This document shows positions 23,610-37,400 of a stretch of DNA of 64,000 nt, piece by piece. Origin of the DNA: Apostichopus parvimensis (Eukaryota; Echinodermata; Holothuroidea; Aspidochirotida; Stichopodidae); the NCBI GenBank assembly GCA_000934455.1, contig KN883046.1, forward strand, positions 11,872 through 75,871, in the 5' to 3' direction. The notes beneath the pieces were generated by a model. That model saw only the letters and a list, made by a program, of their open reading frames with translations. It was not told the DNA's origin and searched no databases. Made by a program: the position numbers and the translations under genes. The stretch's first letter is position 1. Each line of letters begins with the position of its first letter.

Positions 23610-25220
23610 ATGGATAACTCAGAAGATGCAGAGGAGCTCCAGGATTTTTTAGTAAATTTTAAATTTCCTTGGGAACAAGAACCTGAAACATGCAGACCAG
23701 TATGCACAACTTCAAGAAGACATAACCTGACTGATACAACTCCGGCCAGGAGAACCAAACGAATATCTGGGAAAGTCCTTTTGGATGAATTTTCCAGTTT
23801 ATCTAACGAAATCACTGAGAAAGAGCCAAAAGTCAGTCTCTTTCAATCCAAAGGTGAGATCTCGAAAGAAGTCATACCTCAGGGAAATGTTACTATAGAC
23901 CCTGCGAGTAAGAACTCTGGTGCTCCGGTACACAATGGAAGTGACCTGCCGTTATCGAAGCAACGGAAAAAAAGACGAAGGCAGTCAAGTGTCCTTAAAA
24001 GAAGGGAAAGCATTGCATTGTTAAAAACAATTGGGGAAATTTCTTCTCCAAATACCTCTGGACATATTCATCAGTCTTCCCCAGCTGCAAATCAAGCATC
24101 TATGGACCATCATTCTTCTCCTTCTATGAAGAGCACCGCAAACGACAAGCCTGTGAAGAAGTCCAAAGCGAAATCGTCCAGAAGAAAGTCATCTAGGCTG
24201 AGTGGCATGATGGCACCATTACTTGAACTCGGTGAAAACGGTATTCCGAAACTTGTTCATATGATAGAGGACAAAGAAGAAAATGATTGTATTAACAATG
24301 TTAGTAATGCCGAGCAGGGTTCAGCAATGACTCAAGACACTACCCCACAGAACCACAAAAGTGACTTGCAGCTTACAGCCAGTCGGAAACATAATTCTAC
24401 AGTTTCTGGTGTAGGAATACCAACAGTGATGGAAACTGATGAATTTACAGGAGGTTATAGAACAAATTGTGCATCACCATGTATGCCGTTGGTAGCAAAG
24501 GCCAATGAAAACGGTGAAGTTGACCTGTTTACCACTCCGCAAGGTGTCAGCTCGCCACATATGTCCTCCACACCTGATCAAACAATGGTAACTTCATTTT
24601 ATTCTTTACAGTTACAAAGCGAAAGTTCTACTCATCAACAAGTGAATGTTGATGAGATGGAGAGCCCCAAACAAGAGGTGCAAGTATCACCAGAAGTAAC
24701 TATGGATGTAGATCAAGCAGCGGCTGAAGAAGAACAATTACAAAACAGTACAAAAGACACCAAAGATTCAGAGGGGTCGCAAAATCCGGAGTCTCGATGG
24801 ATGGTCGACGACGACGTGTTGGCGAGATTGAGAGATTCGATTTATGAGATGGACGTCGATAAAGAAAACTTTGACAATTGTCCTTCTCCTCTCACGGAGA
24901 CATCGGAAGATAACGTGGAGATTGATGAAAAGGTGAAAGAGTTTTATTTAAAAAAGGGACAAACACCTACTAAAAAGAAGAGAACCACAAATCTAGAAAC
25001 AGTCTTTGAGGAACTTCGACCCGATGCCGTCAGCATCAGCAAGAGGAAATACAGAAGGTTGTTGGCGTTCCCCGAAAAGCCTTGGGAAGCCAGGAGAGGA
25101 ACGAAAGGGCGAAAGATCAAGAAAAAGAGGATGTCTTTAAGTAAAATAGCCAACAGAAAAGACCTTGAAGTTCAAGAGAGGCTGACTAACATCTTAGAGA
25201 GCTTAGCTGAAGACTTGTGA
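23610..25220 (+). CDS. PRR14/PRR14L-like protein with Tantalus domain
   Basis: A 536-residue protein coded in one exon. A splice acceptor three bases before the ATG (TTTTAG|GTC-ATG) indicates a spliced 5' UTR and supports this start. The C-terminal region (about 455-505: NLETVFEELRP, SISKRKYRRLLAFPE, RRGTKGRKIKKK) matches the Tantalus domain of vertebrate PRR14/PRR14L and fly Tantalus. The rest is mostly polar and probably disordered, with basic clusters at 117-132 (KQRKKRRRQSSVLKRR) and 183-198 that look like nuclear localisation signals. Many Ser/Thr-Pro sites are present. Short motifs of note are PKVSL at 73-77 (PxVxL, HP1-type) and LETVFE at 462-467 (LxxVxE, PP2A-B56-type). Vertebrate PRR14 tethers heterochromatin to the nuclear lamina through HP1. 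A comparable nuclear role is inferred. RUSF1 is its divergent neighbour. Confidence 0.8.
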   Translation: MDNSEDAEELQDFLVNFKFPWEQEPETCRPVCTTSRRHNLTDTTPARRTKRISGKVLLDEFSSLSNEITEKEPKVSLFQSKGEISKEVIPQGNVTIDPASKNSGAPVHNGSDLPLSKQRKKRRRQSSVLKRRESIALLKTIGEISSPNTSGHIHQSSPAANQASMDHHSSPSMKSTANDKPVKKSKAKSSRRKSSRLSGMMAPLLELGENGIPKLVHMIEDKEENDCINNVSNAEQGSAMTQDTTPQNHKSDLQLTASRKHNSTVSGVGIPTVMETDEFTGGYRTNCASPCMPLVAKANENGEVDLFTTPQGVSSPHMSSTPDQTMVTSFYSLQLQSESSTHQQVNVDEMESPKQEVQVSPEVTMDVDQAAAEEEQLQNSTKDTKDSEGSQNPESRWMVDDDVLARLRDSIYEMDVDKENFDNCPSPLTETSEDNVEIDEKVKEFYLKKGQTPTKKKRTTNLETVFEELRPDAVSISKRKYRRLLAFPEKPWEARRGTKGRKIKKKRMSLSKIANRKDLEVQERLTNILESLAEDL

Positions 25221-25540
25221 GCTTCAGGCATGAGTGAGATGTTGCCATTTTCGTCACAAAGCACAAATTTCGGAGTAGTTCTAAGTAAAGGAGTTAGGAC
25301 TGATAGGGTGTAATTGTTCAAGTAGCTATTTATACAGTTCAGTGATAGGGAAAATAAAAACCAAAGTTAATTTGGACTAAAATCTTTTGACTTTAAATTA
25401 CCCACTAGATTGAAAAACTTCCAGGCTTTGGAATTAAAAACAAATGAACAAGATAGATAAAAAAAAATATATTTATTGTTTTGTTATCATCATTTTATGT
25501 ATGTCTATGTATGTATTTTTCTCTTCCATATTTACTCTCT

Positions 25541-25546
25541 AATAAA
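25541..25546 (+). terminator. Candidate polyadenylation signal of PRR14-like gene
   Basis: AATAAA, 321 bases after the stop codon and inside T-rich sequence. An earlier AATAAA near 25352 is an alternative. Confidence 0.4.
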
Positions 25547-28459
25547 TTTTTTACATATTTAGTCAATATAACGAATGATTGTTTCTTGGTTCTCATTTGA
25601 TATATTTATGTATTATGATTAAGTTTGGAAATGCATTATTAATATAAATGTATCATAAATTCTTTCATTAGAGTGTGAGAATGTAACATGGGGGGAGGTG
25701 GGTTGGGGCAGGGGTGCTAATAACTTCCTCTGCGCAGATCCGTCTCAGCCCAAATGCATACAAAAGCATCCCACGTTATTCAACAAAAAGATGGGTGGGG
25801 AGGAGGGGGGGGCAGGCGGAAGTAAGAAGGGATATTATAGGACCCCCTCACCTCTCACTGTGCATTGTTCCACTTCACAATCTTCATCAGATACAATAGC
25901 TCTCTCTGCTAATTATTTCCTTGGTCAATTGTGGAAATGTTGTGGTAAGAGAGGTCATGTGTATTAAAACGAAGCTATCTGTGCACTGGCCTTGTCTGTA
26001 AGCATGATATAACAAACAGAAGATACAGAATTGGTCTCAGCTATATTGATAGCGGTTGGATATGCTAATAACTTCTCAAAGATGGCTGTGAGTTCTTTCA
26101 GTGCTGGTTGGGTCAAAGGTCGGGTGGCCAGGCATGAGGCCCAACAGTCTGGTAATCCATTTCCCTTACCTCCATCTGGCATGACCTTTCGACAGGAAGC
26201 AAATGTCCTCCATTTTAGAAAAAAAAAATTACGAGCAAAAACTGGAACATTTAATATTAACAGAATCCTGCAACTATTTCCAAAACTCTACTTGTATGTG
26301 TACTGACTGTATACAACAATACGACATGTTCTGATTTGACCCATGTGGCCTTCCATACTTGTTGATTTTGCAACAACGGGAAATTCCCTAGGAAGTAAAC
26401 GCCAGCGTGTGTATAAATAGGAGCTCCCTGGTCAAACAGCAAACATGTAGCTAAAATTCGTAACCAAAGACAAGCCGTTAGTGCATTTGACCAAGTACAT
26501 ATTGGGTATTTCACCAATTGTTGTACACATACATCTTTGTGAACCTTCCACGATCAAGAAGTTTCGAATATAAGGTTAGTTTCTTGATCGGTAGCCTAAG
26601 CCTAGGCTAGTACTAGTAGTACTACTACTACCAAGTACTAGGCCTACAGTAGTACTATTACTAGTTAGAGGAATATCAGAATATCAATAACCAATAAATC
26701 AAGTCCCTGGACACATTAGGCCTGGTCTAACTTAACCCTAAGTTTTCTCCTTTTATACCATATTAAGTAAAGCTAGACTAATCAAACCTTCATGGTTCTT
26801 AATGTTTTATTATGAAAAGAGAGACTATTTAGGCTTCTAAAAAGTCTAATCTAAACAAATTTGACTGATGTTCTTGATATCCATGTCCCAGTAGGATGGT
26901 GATCGCTGTTTTCATACAGGCTACTGCAATGACCCCACTTAATCTGTGGTTAACGTTAACTTTGTAGGTATTTATCTCATTTCAGTGCAAGAAGGATGGT
27001 GCTCTTGGTTATTTAACTTAGGCCTACTTTGTAAAATATAAAATTTCCACATTGACTGAGTAGCTTTAAAGCGTAATATTTACTAAGTTGTTTTACAGGA
27101 TTGTGAGTTAAGGATGACACCCATACTTATTTAACCCATCCTCAGTTAAATAAACTCTGTTACAACACTTTTTCCAACAATCGATGGGAAAGAAGCATTG
27201 CGTTACAGTAGTTCTTACATATTGGATTGTTTGGAGATTGTGATCACACAGGTGCAATCTTTTGGATGAGTGTTTAGTTACCTGACCTCTCTGTATGGGA
27301 AAATACTCAAAGGAAGGTTAATGAAATATGTCTACATGAGATTATGAGTCAACCGCTCCATCTTTTACATGAGTCAATCTATTCATCTTCTGAATGAGTG
27401 TTTAGTAACCTGACCTCTCTGTATGGGAAAATTCTCAAAGGAAGGTTAATGAAATATGTCTACATGATTCAACCTCTTCTTCATAATGTTTTCGACACTG
27501 CTAGGCTAGAGTCTTTTATGGAATAAACAGAGTGACATTTCTCATTCAGATAATTTAGTCTGTCAAAGCTATTGCATCTTTTTGCATTTACTCTTAAGAC
27601 AACACCACATGCAGAATTAAAATTTCTTAGGGTATCACTGCATGATTTTATTGTATGTGATGCATATATATGACAATTATTTCCCTCAATGGCTTGCTAC
27701 AGCTATCAACTCACTGGGTGTGATCCGGTAAATTACCAAGAAGGCAATCTTAATTCCATCGTCAATCAGGTGCATAGCTTTATCTAAGGTACTAATTTAG
27801 AATCCGTACCAAGAGGGCGCTCTTTTTGATGGTGTGAGCATTGTTAAATGGGGCTTGGATATTTAACCCCTAACCCTTACCCCTTACCCTAATCTAACAC
27901 ACGTTCAGCCGGATTATACAGTTGTTATTCTGCCGATTTGAAGTAAGCTTTCCCATTCATATGGTACGGATTCTAAAGTTAGGCCATATCTAATCCACTT
28001 AGTGTAAGTAAAAATTGCAAATTTTGGTATTAATTTGTCAAATTATTTTTGGTAGTGAATACAATATGTAAGATCCAAGTTGAAAAATTGTGTTTTTGAA
28101 CAGAACATGGAGAAACATGTATACATTAAACTATTCTTCCACGGATGAGCTTACAAATTTGATTGGCCATTTTTTTTTAAACTTCAGTTTTAACCAACAG
28201 TTAACAAAGTTCAAAGGAATTGTTTAATTTGAAAGTAAAGTACCAACATATTTTGCCGTAAATATATATCTTTGTCAGAAATGTCAGCCTAATAGTAACC
28301 AAATTAGGCCAACACACTCTGATCAAACTGTCAGGCATTAATTAGTTGTTATTAAGTTAGTTATGAAAAGTACATATCATTTTTCAGTTTAAATCCTTTC
28401 ATTTTTTAGATTGAAGAACTTTGTATATATACTGTATGACGTAGGAAAAAGTTGAGAAA
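25547..28459. other. Intergenic / 5' region of the RPA70N-like gene
   Basis: No coding exon is supported. A possible untranslated first exon ends at 26574 (ATAAG|GTTAGT). A local tandem duplication of about 80 bp (unit begins GAGTGTTTAGT) occurs at 27269-27345 and 27394-27465. A short inverted-repeat element lies at 27792-27982. Confidence 0.4.
27792..27982. mobile_element. Short inverted-repeat (MITE-like) element
   Basis: The ends CTAATTTAGAATCCGTACC and GGTACGGATTCTAAAGTTAG are near-perfect inverted copies about 190 bp apart. The interior has telomere-like TAACCCCTAACCCTTACCCC. No target duplication was identified with confidence. Confidence 0.6.
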
Positions 28460-31400
28460 ATGCTTCAAGAACTTGAATCAAGATTGTCTACAAATGCCAT
28501 CAAGGTAAGGTTACATCTGAATTTGTTTTGTACTTCCTATGCGGTCAGTTACCAATATATGCATCATTTCTCATACAAGACTGTACATTTGCAATTTGAA
28601 ATCAGAAATAATAAAGACATTTATGGATTGCTTAATTTTTGTCTTTTAAATTTGTATGGATCAAACTGACAGATATGATTGTCTTAATTCCTGATCTGTG
28701 CTTGTGGCAGTATAAGGACATTAGTCAGTGACTCAAATCTTTTGGATGCAAAAGACTCGATTAAATTGTCTCTGATTGGTGAAGGTCGAAGAGACTCAAG
28801 TCATAACTTGTTCATTCGAGTCTCAACTGGACTAGTCTCATGCCTTAAATTCACATCCAAAGGTACTATGTAAGTCATAAAATCAGTTTATTACCTTAAC
28901 TTAAGTACGGCCTAGGCTCCTGCACATGTACTAGCTGACTGTCATGACACATCAACAGAGTGGTATAATGGTCACACCTGCTTACATCCAACAATGAGAG
29001 TACCCCCATGAATATTTAGCAGCTGAATAAATAATTATTTATAGTGATTGGATTTAACTCTTTTCTCTCTTCTTGTCTTGTGTTGCTTTCTCTGAAGCGT
29101 ATTTATGATGGTGAGACCGACCTTGTTGGACCAGTTGTACAGTTCTTGGTGAGTTCATCTTAATTAGTTATTTACTTTTTTTCTCATTTGTGTGTTATTG
29201 TTTACATCCTGCACAGAGCTTCTTTGAGGTCCCTCAAAAGTCATGAATTTGAATGAATCTACCTGTTTCATTTCCCACTGTTCATTGAAGCAACATGATA
29301 GAAGATTCAATTTGATGCTTAATGCAACTGTTTTGCAAGGGAAATTATACCGGTCGTTGTTTGGATAACTTTTGGAATTATCTTTTGAGGCTGTCTGATT
29401 GACAAAGTTGGTTGTGCAACAAGATATTGCAAAATGGAATAATATAGTGTTACTGTCACAGCCAAATCAACTGTTGGTAGACACTTAATGTTACACCTTG
29501 TTGAACTGAACTCACATTTATACATCATTTTAAAATTCAAAATTAATTCCTATTCCCTAGTTCAATATTATAAATAACTTTGTGTTATCAAACAGTTAAC
29601 AAGTTTTGGGGATGCTAAATGTCATAAGCCTAAGCCAGGTAAAGAGGTACATAGAAACATCGTCCTAACAAGGGTGGGTCAAAGTTCATTAAAAATATAC
29701 ACAAGTTTATAGTTTAGACAGGGTTGGATTAAGGTTGCTGGGAGAAGGAAGGGCCGGGGGGGGGAGGTGCCATGCAAACAGAGGGGGGCCATTAAGCCTA
29801 ACTTGTTGAATAATGTAAACAAATATATAACCATTAGTGATAATTGGACAATCATTTTAAATGTAACCTACTAACCATTACTACATTTAGCACTATTCTG
29901 TTATGCCCATAGCAGCAATGTTTATTGTTTAGCATATATTTACAGTATAGTTGGATATCACTTTACCACCACTCAAATTCGGATTGCGATGACACAGTGG
30001 GTAGTGCCTTTCATCTGTTTTTACCTCCATGCTTTCATGTACATTATATATCACATGGCCCAAAGTTATAAGACTGCTACATTTACTGTCAAAATTTTTA
30101 TGTCCCCCCTTTACCCCTCCCACCTAACTCAAGTGCTGAATTTCCTGTGCATATAAATATTCATGTTGGACCTAACACAAGATTATAATGTTACAAATTG
30201 ATTTTTCTCCAACAGGGATTCTGTTACTGTGACTTGATGAGTAGTGGCACATTGTTCTCATGCACGCGTCGTTCTGTCCGTTTGTCAGATGGAGAAAATT
30301 TCATTCATGGTTAGTCATCAGTCATCTGTCATAGATGAGAGATGTCAAAGTTCTTCAACTTAATAATTTCTCTTTACTTTTTCTAGCATTTTTCTAGCAT
30401 TATTGCCAAAAAATTGTCAGAGAAAAAATGCTTTTTTGTTTTCAGATAAATAGGTTCTGCCTGCCCACTATAGAAAAGCATCAGTTGCGGCACCTTAAGG
30501 TAAAGAAGTCCAGCTACAGTATGCCCCTGGTTACAAGTGTTTGCTTGTGATCTAGACATAAATTCTGGATGCTTCTAATTAATCTGTAATCAAGAAATAC
30601 TCTATTTTCTTGCATAATGCAGACTTGTGTAAAAGTAAGTTTGCCTGACGTTTGGATCCTAGCAGGACCTTCTTCAAAGGCTAAATGACAAGTAACAGTA
30701 TTACAGAAGGGACAAAAACACTCACAGAATACAGACAGGTTAATGAGCATGGTGAACACAAAGAGATAGATGTAAGGGGATTAGTAGACAAGGGATGGAG
30801 AGAAGAAAGAAAGAAACCAACAGGGGGAGAGGGGAGGTATAAGAGATAAACAGTGGAGGGACAAAGAGAGGATTAAGGGAAGGGGGTAATGCAGACTTAA
30901 CAGACAGACAACACACATTGTTCGTTTCCTTTTTGGTCACAGGAGTTGGTACATCCTTATCTGTTGGCCTGCTGTTATCCTTGGCGTGCTTTTATTGGGT
31001 ACAACTTTCAAATTCAGTCTCATTTTCATGCTCGAATTTGGTCTTAAGTCATTCCCTGTTTTCATTCATAGCTTACTTATCAGGTAACTTCTTTGACCAT
31101 GAAGATAATCCGAACGAGCTACAGGACAATTGGATCATCAAGTTGAAGGACTACTACCGTAGTGCAAAACATTTAGACAGGTAAAAATGCAAGATGCATC
31201 ATCTTTAATATGAGACAATTGGGAAAGATTGTTCTGCATTAATATAAAATCACAGAAGGGGCTATAAAATACTTAACTACTTTATCCAGAAAGTAATTGA
31301 TAAGAAATATGGTATTCCAATGGCAAACATGTTCAATATGATAGTGAGATGGTGTAATGTTTGATACATCATAATAAGAAAAACTACCATGCAATGAAAA

Positions 31401-34400
31401 TCCTTATTTTGCAACTAGCTTTTTTTGGTTCCTAGTTTGCATGGTAACAGTGGAATTGATTTGTTTGATGATTAATAACAAACCAAGTTGACTTGTAGAA
31501 CAAGTAGGATAACAGTCTGAGTATGAGTACAACTAGTATTCACCTTGGAGATACAAGTGTACAAGTGTCCACGAGAGTACACCTGGCATCAGTACTGAGT
31601 ACAAGGCTCTAAGTGCAAATAGAAGTACATAATCTTACATTGGTATCTATGCTAGATTTCTAAAGTGCCTGGGATATGGGGTAGGAGCAACTATCCTTTT
31701 AGAGTAAGAGTATCATCTTGCTCCGTCATGTGAGGTTTCTTCTTTTAAATTGCCGAAGCATTTGTTCTCGTACGTAAAAAGGAAGAACAGAAAATTCTGA
31801 TAATTGAGTGATATTTGGATATATTTTGAAAGAGTATTAGCTTGAAATTTGGTAAATTTTGTTTATAATTGATCAAATCCTGCATTTTCTTACAATTTAT
31901 TTTCCAAACACTGAGGTAGGTTAATTTAGAGGGAAAAAACCCCCCATGATGGTGGAAAAATCGTTTCAAAACTTAGGTAGCTATCAAGTGGTTTCTAAAC
32001 TTTGAGCATGAATGAGCATTTTTTACCATATTTGGATGCAGTTATGTTGACTATTTTATGTCATGAAACTTTTCTGTTGTAAATAGTTCCGATAAAAAAT
32101 CTTGTGTGTGTGTGTAAAAACTCTTAGCAGATTTCTGCATTAGCCAGGAGTTGCTTACTGTATACCTTATTCTCAGAGCTGTAATTTAAGCTATTGGAAA
32201 TAAAGTTGCAGAATTTCAAGAAATCACTGCAGCAACTAAGTAATTATGTAAGCTAATTTTAGAATGTATGCAGGGGTTTTTGTATGGCTTCACTTTTAGT
32301 TAAATACAAAATGCTATTCAAATTTGCCATATTATGCAACTATATCTATCACAGGTTTAAATTTTTTTTACCCAGTATGTTAAAAGTTTTCAGTATTTTT
32401 TTAAAGCGCACATTGTACGGAAGCTTCGACACTGCTATGGAAGATGACAAAACTGCAGCTGTATTGTTAACTGCCTCTCAGTCATTACACCCTTGTAAGA
32501 GGAGAGCTAGGTGTTTGCAGTGTCACAAACAAGGGTGAAGGAACCGGGGGGGGGGCTGGGGGGCACCAGCCCCCCAGTGAAAAATATGGGGGGGCGGAAG
32601 TATCATTCCGCCCCCCTCCCCCGCTTCGCAAGTCAGAAAACCCCTTTTTCATTTCCAAATGAGAAAAAAATCTCATTTGGAGCACTAAATTGCATCTAAG
32701 TCCAGGTGAAAATGCAGAATTATTTACAAAATGGAGTGGGTGTTGAAGTGTGCTATATTACACCAAATTGCATTTGAGGCCACCTGGAAATGCCAAAAAT
32801 TTCACCCCTCCCCTTAGNNNNNNNNNNNNNNNNNNNNNNNNNNNNNNNNNNNNNNNNNNNNNNNNNNNNNNNNNNNNNNNNNNNNNNNNNNNNNNNNNNN
32901 NNNNNNNNNNNNNNNNNNNNNNNNNNNNNNNNNNNNNNNNNNNNNNNNNNNNNNNNNNNNNNNNNNNNNNNNNNNNNNNNNNNNNNNNNNNNNNNNNNNN
33001 NNNNNNNNNNNNNNNNNNNNNNNNNNNNNNNNNNNNNNNNNNNNNNNNNNNNNNNNNNNNNNNNNNNNNNNNNNNNNNNNNNNNNNNNNNNNNNNNNNNN
33101 NNNNNNNNNNNNNNNNNNNNNNNNNNNNNNNNNNNNNNNNNNNNNNNNNNNNNNNNNNNNNNNNNNNNNNNNNNNNNNNNNNNNNNNNNNNNNNNNNNNN
33201 NNNNNNNNNNNNNNNNNNNNNNNTTGTCCCCTTGAACGCCCGCCGCCCCCCCCCCCCTCCGGAAAGAGTGGTAAAGAATGACCTTAGAAATTCAATTGCA
33301 CAACTCAACAAGCAATTTTGGACTTAACAGATGATTTGTGAAGTTTAGATAACATGTTATATAGAATGAGATTAGCTTTATACTACAGGAAAATGTTCCC
33401 ATTAACTTGGCGTTTTCACCAATCAGAATTGCGTGTGACGACTTATATATCAATCGTGATATTCCAATCGTTAATGACACTTCTATGCCTTCTGATACCC
33501 AGTTGCAGGAGAGTTTAGTTTTATGATGTAAACAGTTCAGGAACAGTTTGCATATCCCACAAAATATTATTATGATTTTTTTTTCTCATTTTCTTTGGCT
33601 TAGGGTACAACCCAAATGAAATTGATAATTTTTATGCAAATATGGACTTAATGTGTGAACTCCAAGAAACCCTGAAGGGAGGAAGGTCGCCTTCAGTAAG
33701 TAGACAACTTTTCTAAATTTGTTTTCTATTAAAAACAAATATCGATTACTCTGCATTAAGAAACTGATTTATCCTGAGGCTTTGTATTCTTTCTCAATAA
33801 AAGTATTTAAAAACACTCGCATGAAGAGATTGGCCATTTAGGGGACTGTGAGTGTGAAATTTCATTTCACGATGACGAATATAATATCACCGTAAAACTT
33901 ACATAGCAATTCCCGAAGTCTAAAATCTGATGGGCTGATATGTACGAGTGAGTCCCAACCTCAGAACGCAAGTGCTGAGGTTTAATATGTTTTTAGGTTT
34001 TCAGTACTAGTACATTGGATCCTGAAGGGGTAGAATTTCACACTTGAGCTGGCCAATATCAATTTCAGAACTTTTTTTGGGGGGGGGGGGGGGGGGGGCT
34101 ATGAGCACTGATGCCAAATACATTTGTGCTTTCCGTGCTGTAAGAAAGTGCGATTGGCAATTGAGAGTGGGTATGTTTATGATCTATTTACCCTTCACCT
34201 ATACAATGCACCCTCTCATTTTAATTGAGATATGAAGAGAACTTTGGTTTATAGTGGAGTATATTGACACTGCCCCCCCCCCCTCCCCCATTCTCACTCC
34301 CACTCATTACTTCTGCATCGAGCATTTGATGGGTGGAAGGTCATCTCGGAAATGTTCACTTCATTCTCCGAGACTGAGCAAACTATGATCCCATCTTCTG

Positions 34401-37400
34401 CATTTGCTAACAGGATGCGCTAACGGCATCTCTCACATTCGTTTCATCATGTCATAAAATCAAGTACAAGCTTTCGAACTGTGTAAATGCTTGCTAAATC
34501 CATTTCATTCTGAGCAATTTCAGTTGATGCCATGACACATGTCAGTGAGTAGCATAGAGGAACTTACAGCACAACTGGGATAATAGTGAACTATTAGGTC
34601 AAGTTCCCTCGAAACTTTACAATCTTACACTCAAAATAACTAACATTGATAAAGTGTTTTCTAGATTTTTTTTTTCTTCTTAACTTCTTTTTCATACATT
34701 TCATCTTCAGGCAAGAACGATGGGAGACCTTTTTACAGAATCGAAAACGTCTGGTAAAGATTTAGATTTCAGTTTCTATACGATGAAAGTCATTTCATGG
34801 GGCTTCACCTGCTGTTCCATCATGTGAAAAACTGGCTGTACCTTCAGTGCCACTAGGCTGACATTAGTTTTGCTCAACTTTTGAAAAATGGAAGGGAAAC
34901 CCCCCCCCCCCCTAAAAAGAACATGTTATTCGTTTGACCTTTCAAAGTTAGATGTGGACGCAAGCAGTTATGGAAATCTCTCACAATAAACTGAGAACCA
35001 AATGCTTCTCCATGCTTTAGCTTGGTACTTAATGCCAGTTGAAGATAGATCAGCCAATGACACCCTTTGCTAAATATTTCAAGATATTCCTGGGTGTGCA
35101 ACAGTCATTCAGATAATGTGATATACTCTTCATTAAACTGCATGTTTCGCTTTTTCACCGTGCATGTTTTCAAAGCTTTCCTATATTCATGTTGTTCTTC
35201 AAAATATACATCAATCCTCATGTTGTATTCTTAAAATTTTGATGAATGATGATACAAATATATTCTTCATTGGTAGTCTGTAAAATGAACAACTCCTTAA
35301 AAAGGCAGGGGCACAAACAAATATACTTCTAGGAGGCTCAGCTGCCACTAACCCCCTCCCCCCCCCCACAACTGGCAGACACAATATTACGAAACATCCT
35401 AGTGTGCAGTTCATAAATACATAACTTGTATGACCGTACAACTTGAAGAAAGGAAAAATTTTCAAGATGGTTTCAAAAGTTGCTAAATATAGCACCTTTT
35501 TGCAAAATTTCTCAAAAGGGAATTCTCCCTTTACATTCCCCGAAGCGATGACTTAACATCTACGCCCCTCCATCGCCCCACCCACCCCACTCCCAGAATA
35601 AAACAATTGGGTTTTCCTCTTACCCTTATGTTTAAAAGAAGAAAATGAAGAAGACGTTTTGTTAAAGTGTGTGACCACAGTCTCACACCTAAAAATTTAT
35701 TGTTAAAACTGTGACAAATTTCAATATCTCGAAAACAAAGTGGTAGAAATTTCATCGTAATAACTTAGGTAATGTTCTTCAATTATCAGTGAAAACATTA
35801 ATTCAGCCTGGGACTATTTGTTCTAATTAAATATGGTTTCATATTTATGGTATTAGGGAATTCTGCCTCTTGATGTGGATGGTGTCACACCTTACCAAAG
35901 AGTGGAACCTTTGAATATTCAAACCATGTAATGTTGTATTATCTTGTTTTCGTTCTTTACAGCGAATCAAGATAAACACTTTAAACAGTCGAAGGACGTG
36001 CTCGAGGATTCCATCGAGTTCTTCCAGAAACACCGGCATAACCCAAAGGAGGTGTTTACTCCTTATATGGTAAGGGATATCATATCAGATGGCTTTCTGA
36101 TGGCTCTGTAACTAATAATTATTAATATTTGGCTTTATGGTGGCACTTGCCATGAGGCAAAGCATAACACTTAATTAACAAGTAATTTTAAGAAGTAGAG
36201 GAAACTTGATCTTCAAAAAAGCATGGTTCTTCTTAAAAATAAAGTATGCTTATAGTTGTCTACATATATAACCTCTGCATAGAGCATGTGTTCAAAGATG
36301 GCTTTATGGTGGCACTTGCCATGAGGCAAAATTAACACTAAATATACTTGTAATTTAATAAAGTGAAGGAAACTTTGTCTTCAAAGAAGCATGGGTCTAC
36401 TTAAATATAAAGTATGCTTATAGTTGTCTTCATATAATCTTGGCATAGAGCATGTGTTAAAAGATGGCTTTATGGTGGCACTTGCCATGAGGCAAAGCAT
36501 AACACTTAATATACTTGTAATTTAAAAAAGTCGAGGAAACTTTATCTTCAAAAAAGCATGGTTCTACTTAAAAATAAAGTAGGCTTATAGTTGTCTACAT
36601 ATATAACCTCGGCATAGAGCATGTTATTAAGAGATGACTTTGGGCACAAACTCAATTTGATAAGTTGCAGACAGTTAAGAAACACTGCTATCAGTGCAGG
36701 TTGTATTTTGATAACACTTTCCGGTTTTGAGAAACTACCCTTTAAAGCAGCCGAGGTTCATCAGCTAAAACGACTGGACTATGTAGTCTAATACACACAG
36801 ACCATTAGGTCAATTTCCCAGATGCAACACATAGCACAATGGGACTTTTATGGCCTCAGGTGACATGTTTACAGTGTGTCACAAATTTTTTGTCAGGGAC
36901 CAAAAAAAAAGCAAATGATTAACATTTAAAAGTTAGGCTGGCACTGCAGAAAAGCTGATAACATCCTCAAATTATCCTTCAAGGGAGCTTTCCAAAGATT
37001 AAGCATACTTAATACCATAACTAGCAATCAAATATTATCTGTTTTTCTTGGGCTATTACATATTAAGACTAAAATTTCTGTCTAATTTCATCATCTAAAT
37101 TTCTGTGTCATACTTTTCACCAAATTGGAGTTCACTCAAAAGTGGGTTATGTATATAAATTTGATTTTCTGCAAGTCAATCTCCTTCCTAGAGGATTTGA
37201 AATCCACATATTCCAATCGTTGGGAATCGTAGGATCTTATATTTCAAATCCAATTCCGGCCAAACATTTTATTCCGCTTTTCAAACTTACTTTTCCCAAT
37301 ATTCTAACAGGTATCTCGTTACCCCTCTCAGCTTTTGATTCCTTGCCGGGGGCAAAAGGAATCTATGCAGTGGTGGTTGTGTGTGTGTGTGTGCGTTTGT

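Noticed and set aside
32401-32423. Upstream acceptor AAAG|CGC for exon 5 of the triple-OB gene
   Set aside because: The phase of the preceding exon makes this choice run into a stop; the acceptor at GGAAG|C (32424) keeps the frame.
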